Assembly (NCBI RefSeq): GCF_001423885.1
Contig: NZ_LMPP01000002.1
Coordinates: 442,575 to 506,574, forward strand
Reading direction: 5' to 3'
DNA length: 64,000 bases
DNA from: Rathayibacter sp. Leaf185
GTDB taxonomy: Bacteria; Actinomycetota; Actinomycetes; Actinomycetales; Microbacteriaceae
Shown here: one piece after another, positions 39,137-47,632 of the stretch
Layout: each line of letters starts with the position of its first letter
How positions within the stretch are numbered: the stretch's first letter is position 1
Translations under genes and position numbers: made by a program
Notes under the pieces: model-generated
The model's input: the letters and a program-made list of their open reading frames with translations, nothing else
What the model was told of the DNA's origin: nothing
The model's database searches: none

Positions 39137-39877
39137 GTGGGCGACATCGTCATCAGCGGACAGCTGCTCCTCGCGGTGCCGATCGCGCTCCTCGCCGGAC
39201 TGGTGTCGTTCGCGTCGCCGTGCGTGCTCCCGCTCGTGCCCGGCTACCTCGCCTACGTGGGCGGCTTCACCGACGCCGACGAGCGCGCGGCGCGTGGCCG
39301 CCGCCGGGTGGTGCTCGGCGTGCTGCTCTTCGTACTCGGCTTCTCACTCGTGTTCGTGCTCTACGGGACCGCGGCCGGCTCGATCGGCTTCTGGATGCAG
39401 CGCTACAGCGACGTCATCACGCGCGTGCTCGGCGTGGTCGTCATCGCGATGGGGCTCGTCTTCATCGGGCAGTTCTCGTTCCTCCAGCGGACGCTGCGCC
39501 CGAGCATCCGTCCCGCGACCGGGCTCATCGGAGCGCCGCTGCTGGGAATCGTCTTCGGCATCGGCTGGACGCCGTGCCTCGGCCCGACGCTCAGCTCGAT
39601 CCTCGCGCTGGGGCTCGGAGCCGGCTCACCGTGGCGGGGCGCTCTCCTCGCGCTGATGTACTGCCTCGGCCTCGGGCTGCCGTTCCTGCTCGTGGCGTTC
39701 GGCTTCAGCTGGGTCACCACCGCCCTCGCCGTCGTGAAGCGGCACATCCGCGCGATCAACATCGCCGGAGGCGTCGCCCTCGTCCTGATCGGAGTGCTCA
39801 TGGTGACCGGGATCTGGAACACCCTCGTCTACGGATCCCTCGCAGGGGTGATCAATGGCTTCCAGCCCGCGATCTGA
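39137..39877 (+). CDS. ccdA: Cytochrome c biogenesis protein CcdA
   Basis: A 246-residue membrane protein with six helices. FASPCVLPLVPGYLAYVGG and IGWTPCLGPTLSSILALG carry the paired cysteines that pass electrons across the membrane from thioredoxin to ResA. GTG 39137 starts four bases after the previous stop. Its end overlaps resB by 23 bases. Confidence 0.95.
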   Translation: MGDIVISGQLLLAVPIALLAGLVSFASPCVLPLVPGYLAYVGGFTDADERAARGRRRVVLGVLLFVLGFSLVFVLYGTAAGSIGFWMQRYSDVITRVLGVVVIAMGLVFIGQFSFLQRTLRPSIRPATGLIGAPLLGIVFGIGWTPCLGPTLSSILALGLGAGSPWRGALLALMYCLGLGLPFLLVAFGFSWVTTALAVVKRHIRAINIAGGVALVLIGVLMVTGIWNTLVYGSLAGVINGFQPAI

Positions 39878-41576
39878 GCCCGGGGCGCGATCCGACCCCG
39901 GCACGTCGGTCGACGGCGACGCCGCGCAGAAGCGTGCCGACGCGACCTTCCGCCCCGCCGACCACTTCGACTCCGACGCCGACGCGATCACGCAGCCCAA
40001 GCTGGGCCTCACCGGCTGGCTGCGCTGGATGTGGCGGCAGCTCACGAGCATGCGCACGGCGCTGTTCCTCCTGCTACTGCTGGCGATCGCGGCGGTGCCC
40101 GGCTCGCTCGTGCCGCAGCGCTCCTCCGACCCGAACGGCGTCACCCAGTACTTCGTCGACAACCCCGATCTGGCGCCGCTGCTCGACAAGGTGCAGGCGT
40201 TCGACACCTACACCTCGGCCTGGTTCTCGAGCATCTACCTGCTGCTGTTCATCTCGCTGATCGGCTGCATCATCCCGCGCACGAAGCACCACTTCGAGGC
40301 CATGCGCTCGCGGCCGCCGCGCACCCCCGCGCGCCTGCAGCGTCTCGCCGGGTACACCGTGCGCGAGGTCGGCGGCGCGAGCGAGGCCGAGGCGATCGAC
40401 TCCGCCCACGCCGTGCTGCGTCGCGCGGGCTACCGCGTCGAGCGGTACGACGACCCCCGCGGGCGCTGGACGAGCGTGTCGGCCGAGCGCGGCTACCTCC
40501 GCGAGACCGGCAACCTCGTGTTCCACTCCGCGCTGGTCGGGATCCTCGTCGCGGTCGGAGTCGGCGGCGGATTCGGCTACAGCGGCCAGCGCGTGCTCGT
40601 CGAGGGCGGGCAGGGCTTCGCGAACAACCTCGCCGCCTACGACTCGTTCAACCCGGGCCGCTTCTTCGACAGCAGCCAGCTCGACCCGTATCAGCTGACG
40701 CTCGACAGCCTCGACGTGAAGTACGAGGAGCAGAACCAGAAGGCGCTGGGGCAGCCCGTCGACTTCACCGCGAACGTGACCACCACCGAGCGCGGAGGCG
40801 GCACCGAGGACCGCACGATCAAGGTCAACGAGCCGCTCGCGATCGGCGGCACCAACGTCTATCTGCTCGGCAACGGCTACGCGCCGACGATCACGGTGCG
40901 CGATCCGTCGGGGACGGCGATCTTCACGGATGCGGTGCCGTTCCTCCCGCAGGACGCGAACCTGACCTCGGTCGGCGTCGTGAAGGTGCCCGACGGTCTC
41001 GCGGAGCAGATCGGCATGACGGGGTTCTTCTACCCGACGCAGGACGAGCTCGCCTCGGGCGCCTCGACCTCGGTCTTCCCCGACCTGCAGTACCCCGTGC
41101 TCTCGCTGAACGTCTTCTCGGGCGACCTCGGCCTCGACGCCGGCGTCCCCACCTCCGTCTACGTGCTCAACGTCGACAAGCTCACCCGGCTCACCGGTGG
41201 CACGACCGGGGTCGCCTCGATCGCGCTCAAGCCCGGGCAGACGGCCGACCTCCCGAACGGACTCGGGACGGTGACGTTCGAGAACGTCGGAGCCGACCCC
41301 TCCGTCGTCGGGACCGACAGCGTCAAGCGGTTCGCCTCGTTCGACATCCACCACGACGCCACGCAGGGCTGGGTGCTGCTGTTCGCGATCCTGGTGCTCG
41401 CGGGGCTGCTGACGTCGCTGTTCGTGCCGCGCCGGCGCGTGTGGGTGAAGGCGACGACGGGATCGGACGGCGCTCTGACGCTCGAGTACGCGGGCCTGGC
41501 CCGCGGTGAGGATCCGCAGCTGGTCCGCGCGGTGCGCGAGGTCGCCGACCGGCACGCGCCGCTCGACGCCTCCTGA
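39855..41576 (+). CDS. resB: Cytochrome c biogenesis protein ResB
   Basis: A 573-residue System II component. Three N-terminal helices (MRTALFLLLLLAIAAVPGSL, IYLLLFISLIGCI and FHSALVGILVAVGVG) and a last one near residue 510 (WVLLFAILVLAGLLTSLF) bracket a large extracytoplasmic domain. It forms with CcsB the haem-transfer complex that attaches haem to apocytochrome c. Starts inside the end of ccdA, so the two are translated together. Confidence 0.95.
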   Translation: MASSPRSEPGARSDPGTSVDGDAAQKRADATFRPADHFDSDADAITQPKLGLTGWLRWMWRQLTSMRTALFLLLLLAIAAVPGSLVPQRSSDPNGVTQYFVDNPDLAPLLDKVQAFDTYTSAWFSSIYLLLFISLIGCIIPRTKHHFEAMRSRPPRTPARLQRLAGYTVREVGGASEAEAIDSAHAVLRRAGYRVERYDDPRGRWTSVSAERGYLRETGNLVFHSALVGILVAVGVGGGFGYSGQRVLVEGGQGFANNLAAYDSFNPGRFFDSSQLDPYQLTLDSLDVKYEEQNQKALGQPVDFTANVTTTERGGGTEDRTIKVNEPLAIGGTNVYLLGNGYAPTITVRDPSGTAIFTDAVPFLPQDANLTSVGVVKVPDGLAEQIGMTGFFYPTQDELASGASTSVFPDLQYPVLSLNVFSGDLGLDAGVPTSVYVLNVDKLTRLTGGTTGVASIALKPGQTADLPNGLGTVTFENVGADPSVVGTDSVKRFASFDIHHDATQGWVLLFAILVLAGLLTSLFVPRRRVWVKATTGSDGALTLEYAGLARGEDPQLVRAVREVADRHAPLDAS

Positions 41577-41688
41577 CGGCGTGCCCTGAGCGCTGCCTCC
41601 CGGGCCACCGCGCCCCGACCGCACCGCAGAGGAGGAAGGACGCCCTAACCTGTGCGTTCGCGCAGGGGCGGGCTCGGGCCGCAGCGAT

Positions 41689-41694
41689 TACCCT
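41689..41694 (+). promoter_or_regulatory. -10 element TACCCT before ccsB
   Basis: TACCCT ends six bases before GTG 41701; the spacer GAAGGA could also act as a ribosome-binding site on a longer mRNA from resB. Confidence 0.5.
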
Positions 41695-41700
41695 GAAGGA

Positions 41701-42753
41701 GTGATCGAGACCCTTTCGCAGTACTCCGTGCTGTGCCTCTACTCCGCCATGGGCATCTATGCGCTGGCGTTCATCTTCTTCGCGGTCGACCTCGCCCGCC
41801 GCGCCTCGGTCGCCGACGGCGAGTCGATCGAGGTCGTGCAGGAGGCGGAGCGCCTCGCGTCGGCGGCCGCCGCCGACCGTGCGGCGAGCGGCAGGGCGAC
41901 GGTGGCCGCAGGTTCGGGTCGCACGACCGCGACCCTCTCGCGCCTGGGCAGCCGCGTCGAGGACGAGGTCTACAACGCGCCGGCCCGCTCGAAGGCGATG
42001 CGCATCGGCTTCTCGCTCACCCTGCTCGCCTTCGTGCTGCACCTCGGTGCGACCGTGCTCCGCGGAGTCGCGGCCGGCCGCGTGCCGTGGGCCAACATGT
42101 ACGAGTTCTCGATCACGGGCACCCTCATCATCATCGGCGTGTTCCTCGGCGTGCAGCTGCGCTGGGACCTGCGCTTCCTCGGCGCGTTCATCACCGGCCT
42201 CGTCCTGGTGCTGCTCGGAGTCGCGACCGTCAACTACTACGTGGACGTCGTGCCACTGCCACCGGCACTGCAGTCGTACTGGCTCGTGATCCACGTGCTC
42301 GTCGCCATCCTCGGCACGGCGTTCTTCGCCCTCGGCTTCGCGCTGTCGGTCACCCAGCTCCTCCAGTCGCGGAGGGAGGCGGAGGGCGAGTCGCCGCGCT
42401 CGCTCCTGCGGTTCCTGCGCACGCTGCCCAGCGCGCTCACGCTCGAGAACCTCGCCTACCGCGTCACGATCATCGGCTTCATCCTCTGGACCTTCACGCT
42501 CATCGCGGGCGCGGTCTGGGCCGAGAAGGCCTGGGGCCGCTACTGGGGCTGGGACACCAAGGAGGTCTGGACGTTCATCATCTGGACCATCTACGCCGGC
42601 TACATCCACGCCCGCGCGACCCGCGGCTGGCGCGGCACCCCCTCGGCCTGGCTCGCGATCATCGGCTTCGCAGCCGTCATGTTCAACTTCGGCGTCGTGA
42701 ACGTCTTCTTCAAGGGGCTCCACGCCTACTCCGGCCTCGACACCGGCATGTGA
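41701..42753 (+). CDS. ccsB: Cytochrome c biogenesis protein CcsB/ResC (haem handling)
   Basis: A 350-residue membrane protein with about eight helices. The haem-binding WWD-type motif is AWGRYWGWDTKEVWTFIIW near residue 280, and conserved histidines lie in VLHLGATVLRG and LVIHVLVAILG and YAGYIHARATRG. It exports and presents haem for ligation to cytochrome c with ResB. The 45-residue Ala/Arg-rich insert after the first helix (about residues 35-95) is longer than in many homologues. Confidence 0.96.
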   Translation: MIETLSQYSVLCLYSAMGIYALAFIFFAVDLARRASVADGESIEVVQEAERLASAAAADRAASGRATVAAGSGRTTATLSRLGSRVEDEVYNAPARSKAMRIGFSLTLLAFVLHLGATVLRGVAAGRVPWANMYEFSITGTLIIIGVFLGVQLRWDLRFLGAFITGLVLVLLGVATVNYYVDVVPLPPALQSYWLVIHVLVAILGTAFFALGFALSVTQLLQSRREAEGESPRSLLRFLRTLPSALTLENLAYRVTIIGFILWTFTLIAGAVWAEKAWGRYWGWDTKEVWTFIIWTIYAGYIHARATRGWRGTPSAWLAIIGFAAVMFNFGVVNVFFKGLHAYSGLDTGM

Positions 42754-42785
42754 TCGGCGGGCCCTGGCGGGGCCGCTCGCGGCGT

Positions 42786-42819
42786 TGTCGGCGACGACCG
42801 TAGCGTCGCTACGGCCGAC
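42786..42819 (+). terminator. Terminator hairpin after ccsB
   Basis: CCGTAGC-GTC-GCTACGG (42798-42814) inside an outer GTCGG/CCGAC pairing. The remaining gap to 42999 holds a dispersed palindromic repeat and no gene. Confidence 0.6.
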
Positions 42820-42901
42820 GCCTCCGCCTTGCGATCGACCCCACCAGGACCCGCCGATTCAGGGGGTGCGCTTTCGAGAACCGCACGCGCCTGCGGTGTT
42901 C

Positions 42902-42961
42902 GATCCGTCACGGATGGCGCGTCCGACTCGCTTCAGGGAGCCGTTCGCGCCGGATCGATCG
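42902..42961. repeat. 60-bp palindromic element, copy B
   Basis: Starts GATCCGTCACGGATGGCGC and ends GAGCCGTTCGCGCCGGATCG with the shared core TCCGACTCG; same length as copy A at 35545-35604 and about 49 of 60 positions identical. The arms have more mismatches than in A. It lies 38 bp from the end of the nucleoside hydrolase gene. Confidence 0.85.
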
Positions 42962-42999
42962 CCCGCCGATGATCCGGCGGGTCTGCTGTCCGCGACCTG

Positions 43000-43965
43000 C
43001 TACTCGGCGGGCACGGCGGCGCCGCCCCTGATCACGTCGATCAGGTGGGGGGCGAAGGGGGCGTCGAGCGCGAGCACGTAGCGGGTGCGGGAGCCCTCGG
43101 GGTGCACGTCGCGGTAGATGCCGCGGAGGTCGGGCAGGGTCTGGCCGCGGCCGGGTCCGGTGGTCGCGTCGACCTCGACCGGGACGCGCGGGGCGGAGGC
43201 GAGGCTCAGCGCCTCGACGGCGATCGCGGCGGCCATCGGGTCGTGCAGGGCTGCGGTCCGGACGCCGAAGTGGCCCACGTAGAAGTCGAAGTAGAAATCG
43301 AGCGCGCGGCCGATCGTCGCGGCGAGCGGGTCGGCAGAGGCGAGCAGCACCGCGCGGTGCTCCTCCGTCATCAGGTGCCGCATGGTCACGTCGAGCGGGA
43401 CGAGGGTCAGATCCCAGTCGGCGGCGACCACCTCGGCGGCCGCTGCGGGGTCGTGCCAGATGTTCGCCTCCGCCACCGCGCTGATGTTGCCGGGCACGAG
43501 CGCCGCCCCGCCCATCACCGTGACCGAGTGCAGCAGCGACGGCAGCTCGGGGTGCTTGCGGAGCGCCAGCGCGATGTTCGTCAGCGGGCCGATCGCGACG
43601 AGGCGCAGCTCGCCGGCGTGCTCGCGGGCGAGGCGGAGGAGGAGATCGGCCGGGTCCTCGTCGACCGGCTCGGCGCCGACGGGCAGGTCGACGTCTCCGA
43701 TGCCGTTGTCGCCGTGCACGTAGGGGGCACCGCCGGCGTACGCCTCCTCGAGGAAGTCGTGCGCCCCGATCGCGACGGGGATGTCGGTGCGGCCGGCGAG
43801 CGCGAGCAGGCCGAGGCTGTTCACCGCGGCCTGGCGCGCGTCGGTGTTGCCGCTCACGGTGCTGATGCCGACGAGGTCGGCGAGCGGGGAGCGCAGGAGG
43901 TAGGCGAGGGCGAGCGAGTCGTCGATGCCGGTGTCGCAATCGAGGAAGACGGGAACGGCGGGCAC
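43000..43965 (-). CDS. Inosine-uridine preferring nucleoside hydrolase family protein
   Basis: A 321-residue IUNH-fold enzyme that cleaves the N-glycosidic bond of ribonucleosides. FLDCDTGIDDSLAL is the calcium-binding DTGxDD motif; GPLTNIALALRKHPEL and VTVMGGAALVPGNISAVAEANIWHD (with the N and H of the active site, in two pieces) match the family. The start GTG 43965 has GGAG upstream. It is divergent from the GntR regulator 147 bp away, so it may be part of the same regulon. Confidence 0.93.
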   Translation of the reverse strand: MPAVPVFLDCDTGIDDSLALAYLLRSPLADLVGISTVSGNTDARQAAVNSLGLLALAGRTDIPVAIGAHDFLEEAYAGGAPYVHGDNGIGDVDLPVGAEPVDEDPADLLLRLAREHAGELRLVAIGPLTNIALALRKHPELPSLLHSVTVMGGAALVPGNISAVAEANIWHDPAAAAEVVAADWDLTLVPLDVTMRHLMTEEHRAVLLASADPLAATIGRALDFYFDFYVGHFGVRTAALHDPMAAAIAVEALSLASAPRVPVEVDATTGPGRGQTLPDLRGIYRDVHPEGSRTRYVLALDAPFAPHLIDVIRGGAAVPAE

Positions 43966-44112
43966 GGGTCTCCGATCAGAGGGGGTGGGGGACGCGACGG
44001 GCGACGGCGGCCGAGCGCCTCCATTCTGGTCCGTCTGCACCATTCGGTTCACCACGCCGCCGGTAGCCTGGCTGTGCGCGGTCGCCCGTCCGCCGACAGC
44101 AGAGGAGGACCG

Positions 44113-44823
44113 GTGCCGCGTCCCTCGCTCGTCTCGACCGTCGCCGACGCACTGCTCGACGACATCGTGGCGGGCCGCATCCCGATCGGCTCCGAGCTGC
44201 CGAGCGAGGCCGAGCTGGCGCTCTCTCACGACGTGAGCCGCGCGACGATGCGCGAGGCGCTCGGGCGTCTGCAGGGTCTCAATGTGATCGACGCGCGGCG
44301 GGGCAAGCGGGGGGCCGTGAATCCCGTCGAGCGCTGGACCGACCTCGAGCCGATCCTCCGGGCCACAGCCTCCGGTGTCGACTCGGCGGCGGCGTCACTG
44401 CACCTGATCGAGGTGCGCGAGATGATCGAGACCGGCGCGTCCGCCCTCGCCGCCGTCCGCCGCTCCGAGGCCGACCTCGAGCGGATGGAGGCGGAGCTCG
44501 AGCGGATGCGCGCCGCACACGACGAGGGCGACCTGGCGGGCTTCGTGGCCGCCGACATCGCCTTCCACGACGTGATCCTCGCCGCGACCGGCAATGTGTT
44601 CGTCGCCGCGGTCTTTGCCCCGCTCGCCAAGGTCATGCGGGCGAAGCGCGAGCAGACGTCGGCGCTGGTGCGGATCCAGGAGAACGCACTGGTCAAGCAC
44701 CGCGCCGTGCTCGACGCGATCCGATCGGGGGACGCGGATGCCTCGCGCGCGGCGATGGCCGACCACATTGCGCAGACGGCCGAGGACCTCCGCCGCTACG
44801 TGCTGCCGCCGCCGCGCGACTAG
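44113..44823 (+). CDS. GntR-family (FadR/FCD subfamily) transcriptional regulator
   Basis: A 236-residue regulator: N-terminal winged helix (LLDDIVAGRIPIGSELPSE, DVSRATMREALGRLQGL, DARRGKRGAVNP) and a C-terminal FCD domain (EVREMIETGASALAAVRRS, DIAFHDVILAATGN, KHRAVLDAIRSGDADASRAAMADHI) whose Asp/His set binds metal in this subfamily. GTG 44113 follows AGAGGAGGA. It likely represses the acid-sugar kinase operon downstream, whose promoter carries a matching palindrome. Confidence 0.93.
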   Translation: MPRPSLVSTVADALLDDIVAGRIPIGSELPSEAELALSHDVSRATMREALGRLQGLNVIDARRGKRGAVNPVERWTDLEPILRATASGVDSAAASLHLIEVREMIETGASALAAVRRSEADLERMEAELERMRAAHDEGDLAGFVAADIAFHDVILAATGNVFVAAVFAPLAKVMRAKREQTSALVRIQENALVKHRAVLDAIRSGDADASRAAMADHIAQTAEDLRRYVLPPPRD

Positions 44824-45164
44824 GAGGCGTTCGCCCGCGCGTAGCCGAGCGCTGTCACGACATGTGGACCCCACAGCTCGATCGCTGCGCGGTCGTCGTC
44901 GAGGCGCGGCACCGTCACCCACTCCTTGAGCGTCCGGGTGCCCATCACGACGGGCTCGGCGAGGCCCTCCGCGATCAGGTCGAGAGTGTCCTGCCGCGTC
45001 AGCTTCACGATGAGCCGGGCGTCGTGGCTGAGGAAGCACACGATCTTCCCGTGGAAGCGGATCGCGGGGGAGCCGAACATCGTCGCGATGTCGACGTCGA
45101 CGATCCGGCAGTGCTCGATCAGATCCTCGAGCAGGTGGCGACGGGCCTCGATCGGGACGGTCAT
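44820..45164 (-). CDS. TfoX N-terminal-like/MmcQ-type small protein
   Basis: A 114-residue protein resembling the TfoX_N/Sxy-N fold: IVDVDIATMFGSPAIRFHGKIVCFLSHDARLIVKL followed (in the same domain) by GLAEPVVMGTRTLKEWVTV. Only the N-terminal domain of TfoX is present, so a competence role is not implied; such single-domain proteins are of unknown function. TAGCAT lies seven bases before ATG 45164, indicating a leaderless mRNA. The end overlaps the GntR gene by four bases. Confidence 0.8.
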   Translation of the reverse strand: MTVPIEARRHLLEDLIEHCRIVDVDIATMFGSPAIRFHGKIVCFLSHDARLIVKLTRQDTLDLIAEGLAEPVVMGTRTLKEWVTVPRLDDDRAAIELWGPHVVTALGYARANAS

Positions 45165-45171
45165 GCCCGGG

Positions 45172-45177
45172 ATGCTA
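45172..45177 (-). promoter_or_regulatory. -10 element TAGCAT, leaderless start of the TfoX-like gene
   Basis: TAGCAT ends seven bases before ATG 45164 on the minus strand. Confidence 0.5.
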
Positions 45178-45187
45178 CTGGCTGCCC

Positions 45188-45224
45188 TTGACGGGCGAGC
45201 CGCAACTTGTATGATATCTGACAA
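45188..45224 (+). promoter_or_regulatory. Promoter and GntR-type operator of the acid-sugar operon
   Basis: TTGACG (45188-45193), 16-base spacer, TATGAT (45210-45215). The 18-bp imperfect palindrome TTGTATGATATCTGACAA (45207-45224) covers the -10 region; its half-sites TTGTATGAT and TTGTCAGAT match in seven of nine positions and resemble FCD-subfamily operators. Repression by the adjacent GntR protein is inferred. Confidence 0.65.
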
Positions 45225-45244
45225 CCCAGGACGAAGGAGTACCG

Positions 45245-46666
45245 GTGATCTCGGAAGACACACTGCTCGCGCAGCACCCCGCGGAGGTCCCGGTCGCGGC
45301 CGAGTCCGTCGCCCGGACCCGCACCGAGCGCACGCCGATCCTGATCGTGCTCGACGACGACCCCACCGGGACGCAGTCGGTCGCCGACCTCCCCGTTCTG
45401 ACCGCCTGGAGCGAGGACGACCTGCGCTGGGCCCTGCAGACCGGCGCGCCCGCCGTCTACGTGCTCACGAACACCCGGAGTCTCGCCCCCGAGACGGCCA
45501 CCGCGCTCACTCGCGAGATCGTCGCGAGCACCCTCGCCGCCTCCCGAGCTCTCGAGGTCCCGGTCACCTTCGTCAGCCGTAGCGACTCGACACTGCGCGG
45601 GCACTTCCCGCTCGAGACCGACGAGATCGCGGCGGCGGTCGGTGCCGTCGACGCCGTGATCCTCGTCCCCGCGTTCCCCGACGCGGGCCGCGTGACGATC
45701 GGCGGGGTGCACTACATGCGCGGTGCAGAAGGGCTCCAGCCCGTCGCCGAGACCGAGTTCGCCCGCGACTCCACCTTCGGCTACGCCCACTCGGATCTCC
45801 GCGAGTGGGTCGAGGAGAAGACCGCCGGACGCTGGACGGCCGAGCAGGTGGTCTCGCTCGACCTCCACACGATCCGCGCCGGTGCCGAGGCGATCTCCGC
45901 CGTCCTCGCTCCGCTGCAGGGCGGCGTGCCCGTGGTGGTCGACGCCGTCACCGAGAACGATCTGAGGCTCCTGGCCCTGGGGCTCGCCGCGGCGGAGGAG
46001 GCCGGCGCCCGCCTCCTCTACCGCGTCGGTCCGCCGTTCGTGCGCGCCCGCATCGGCCAGGAGGTGCACGCACCGCTCACTGCCGCCGAGATCTTCCCGG
46101 AGGAGGCGCCCGCCGGCACCGCTCGCGGCGGTCTCGTCGTCGTCGGCTCGCACGTCGGGCTCACCTCGCGACAGCTGGCGCGTCTCGAGGCGACCGGCAC
46201 GCTGCAGGCCGTGCTCGAGATCGACGTCGACGCGGCCGTCGACCCGTCGCGTGCCCCGGCGCATCTGGCCACGCTCGTCGAGGAGGCGGTGACCGCCCTC
46301 CGCGACGGTGACGTGGCGGTGCACACCAGCCGCTCGCTGCGCCGGACCGACGACCCGCAGGAGAGCCTCGACATCTCGCGGCGCGTCTCGGCCGCCGTGG
46401 TCGAGGTGGTGCAGGGCGTGCTCGCGCAGCTGCGTCCGCGGTTCGTGATCGCGAAGGGCGGCATCACGTCGAGCGACGTCGCCTCGAAGGGCCTCGCCGT
46501 CCGCCGCGCGATCGTGCGCGGCCCGATGCTCCCCGGGATCGTCTCGCTGTGGGAGCCCGTCGACGGCCCCGCCGCGGGCGTCCCCTACATCGTGTTCGCC
46601 GGCAACGTCGGCGACGACGACTCGCTCGCGCGGGTCGCCGCGACCCTCAGCGCCCCTGCGCTCTGA
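45245..46666 (+). CDS. Four-carbon acid sugar kinase (DUF1537/OtnK-DtnK-LtnK family)
   Basis: A 473-residue kinase. The N-terminal domain has IVLDDDPTGTQSVADLPVLT and SRSDSTLRGHFPLETDEIA, which bind the acid sugar; the C-terminal nucleotide-binding domain has VVGSHVGLTSRQL, KGGITSSDVASKGLAV and VFAGNVGDDDSLARV. The family phosphorylates erythronate, threonate or 3-oxo-tetronate. Together with the following dehydrogenase it fits oxidation of a four-carbon acid sugar followed by phosphorylation. GAAGGAG precedes GTG 45245. Confidence 0.92.
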   Translation: MISEDTLLAQHPAEVPVAAESVARTRTERTPILIVLDDDPTGTQSVADLPVLTAWSEDDLRWALQTGAPAVYVLTNTRSLAPETATALTREIVASTLAASRALEVPVTFVSRSDSTLRGHFPLETDEIAAAVGAVDAVILVPAFPDAGRVTIGGVHYMRGAEGLQPVAETEFARDSTFGYAHSDLREWVEEKTAGRWTAEQVVSLDLHTIRAGAEAISAVLAPLQGGVPVVVDAVTENDLRLLALGLAAAEEAGARLLYRVGPPFVRARIGQEVHAPLTAAEIFPEEAPAGTARGGLVVVGSHVGLTSRQLARLEATGTLQAVLEIDVDAAVDPSRAPAHLATLVEEAVTALRDGDVAVHTSRSLRRTDDPQESLDISRRVSAAVVEVVQGVLAQLRPRFVIAKGGITSSDVASKGLAVRRAIVRGPMLPGIVSLWEPVDGPAAGVPYIVFAGNVGDDDSLARVAATLSAPAL

Positions 46667-46709
46667 CCCGCTCGACCCCGCTGACCCTTCGACCCCTCAG
46701 GAGACCCTC

Positions 46710-47603
46710 GTGCCCGCCTACACCGTCGCCGTCCTCGGACTCGGCGCCATGGGACTCCCCATGGCCACGCGTCTCGCCGGCTCCCTCACCGTCCACGGCT
46801 TCGACATCGCCGAGCCGCGACTCGAGCTGGCGCGCGAGGCGGGAATCCGCCCGTTCGCCTCCGCTCGAGAGGCGGTGGCCGGCGCCGACGCCACCCTCCT
46901 CGCCGTGCGCAACAGCGCCCAGCTGCGCGAGGTGCTCTTCGGCGGCACGGAGACGGAGGGGATCGCCACCGCGCTCGTCCCCGGCTCCGTCGTCATCATG
47001 ACCAGCACTGTCGGCATCACCGACGTCGTCGACGTGGCGGCGGCGCTCGCCGAGCACGGTGTCGAGCTGGTCGACGCGCCGCTCAGCGGCGGCCCCGTCC
47101 GCGCGGGCCAGGGGGATCTGCTGATCGTCGTGGGCGCGACTCCGGCCGCGCGCGAGAAGGCGCAGCCGGTGCTCGACCTGCTCGCGTCGACGCTGAGCGT
47201 CATCGGCGATCGACCCGGAGACGGTCAGGCCTTCAAGACCGTCAACCAGCTGCTCTGCGGAGTGCACATCGCCGCCGGCGCAGAGGCCCTGGCGCTCGCG
47301 GCGAAGCTGGGACTCGACCCCGCGGCGACCCTCGAGACGCTGTCGGCCGGCGCGGCGGGCTCCTTCATGCTCGCGAACCGCGGCCCGCGGATGCTGCAGG
47401 CCGACGACGAGGGCGGAGCGGAGGTGCTCAGCCGCCTCGACATCTTCGTCAAGGACATGGGGATCGTGACGACGGCCGCGCGCGGGGCGGGTCTCGCGAC
47501 TCCGGTCGCCGCCGCCGCGGAGCAGCTCTTCCTCCTCGGCGCCGCGCAGGGCCTGGCCGCCGCGGACGACTCCGCTGTCATCTCGGTGATCGCGCCCGGC
47601 TGA
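46710..47603 (+). CDS. NAD(P)-dependent beta-hydroxyacid dehydrogenase (LtnD-like)
   Basis: A 297-residue 3-hydroxyisobutyrate dehydrogenase-family protein: VAVLGLGAMGLPMATRLAG (cofactor loop), DAPLSGGPVRAGQGDLLIVVG (substrate loop) and the catalytic lysine in FKTVNQLLCGVHIAAGAEAL. Context beside an acid-sugar kinase points to L-threonate or D-erythronate 2-dehydrogenase activity. The aldolase/isomerase genes that usually complete the pathway (OtnC, OtnI) are not in this window. AGGAGA precedes GTG 46710. Confidence 0.92.
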   Translation: MPAYTVAVLGLGAMGLPMATRLAGSLTVHGFDIAEPRLELAREAGIRPFASAREAVAGADATLLAVRNSAQLREVLFGGTETEGIATALVPGSVVIMTSTVGITDVVDVAAALAEHGVELVDAPLSGGPVRAGQGDLLIVVGATPAAREKAQPVLDLLASTLSVIGDRPGDGQAFKTVNQLLCGVHIAAGAEALALAAKLGLDPAATLETLSAGAAGSFMLANRGPRMLQADDEGGAEVLSRLDIFVKDMGIVTTAARGAGLATPVAAAAEQLFLLGAAQGLAAADDSAVISVIAPG

Positions 47604-47632
47604 GCGGCAGAGCTGAACGCCAGAGCCGAGCG

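Noticed and set aside
42754-42999. Riboswitch or small gene between ccsB and the nucleoside hydrolase
   Set aside because: The gap lies between convergent genes and is accounted for by a terminator and a palindromic repeat; no aptamer motif or ORF with a start signal.
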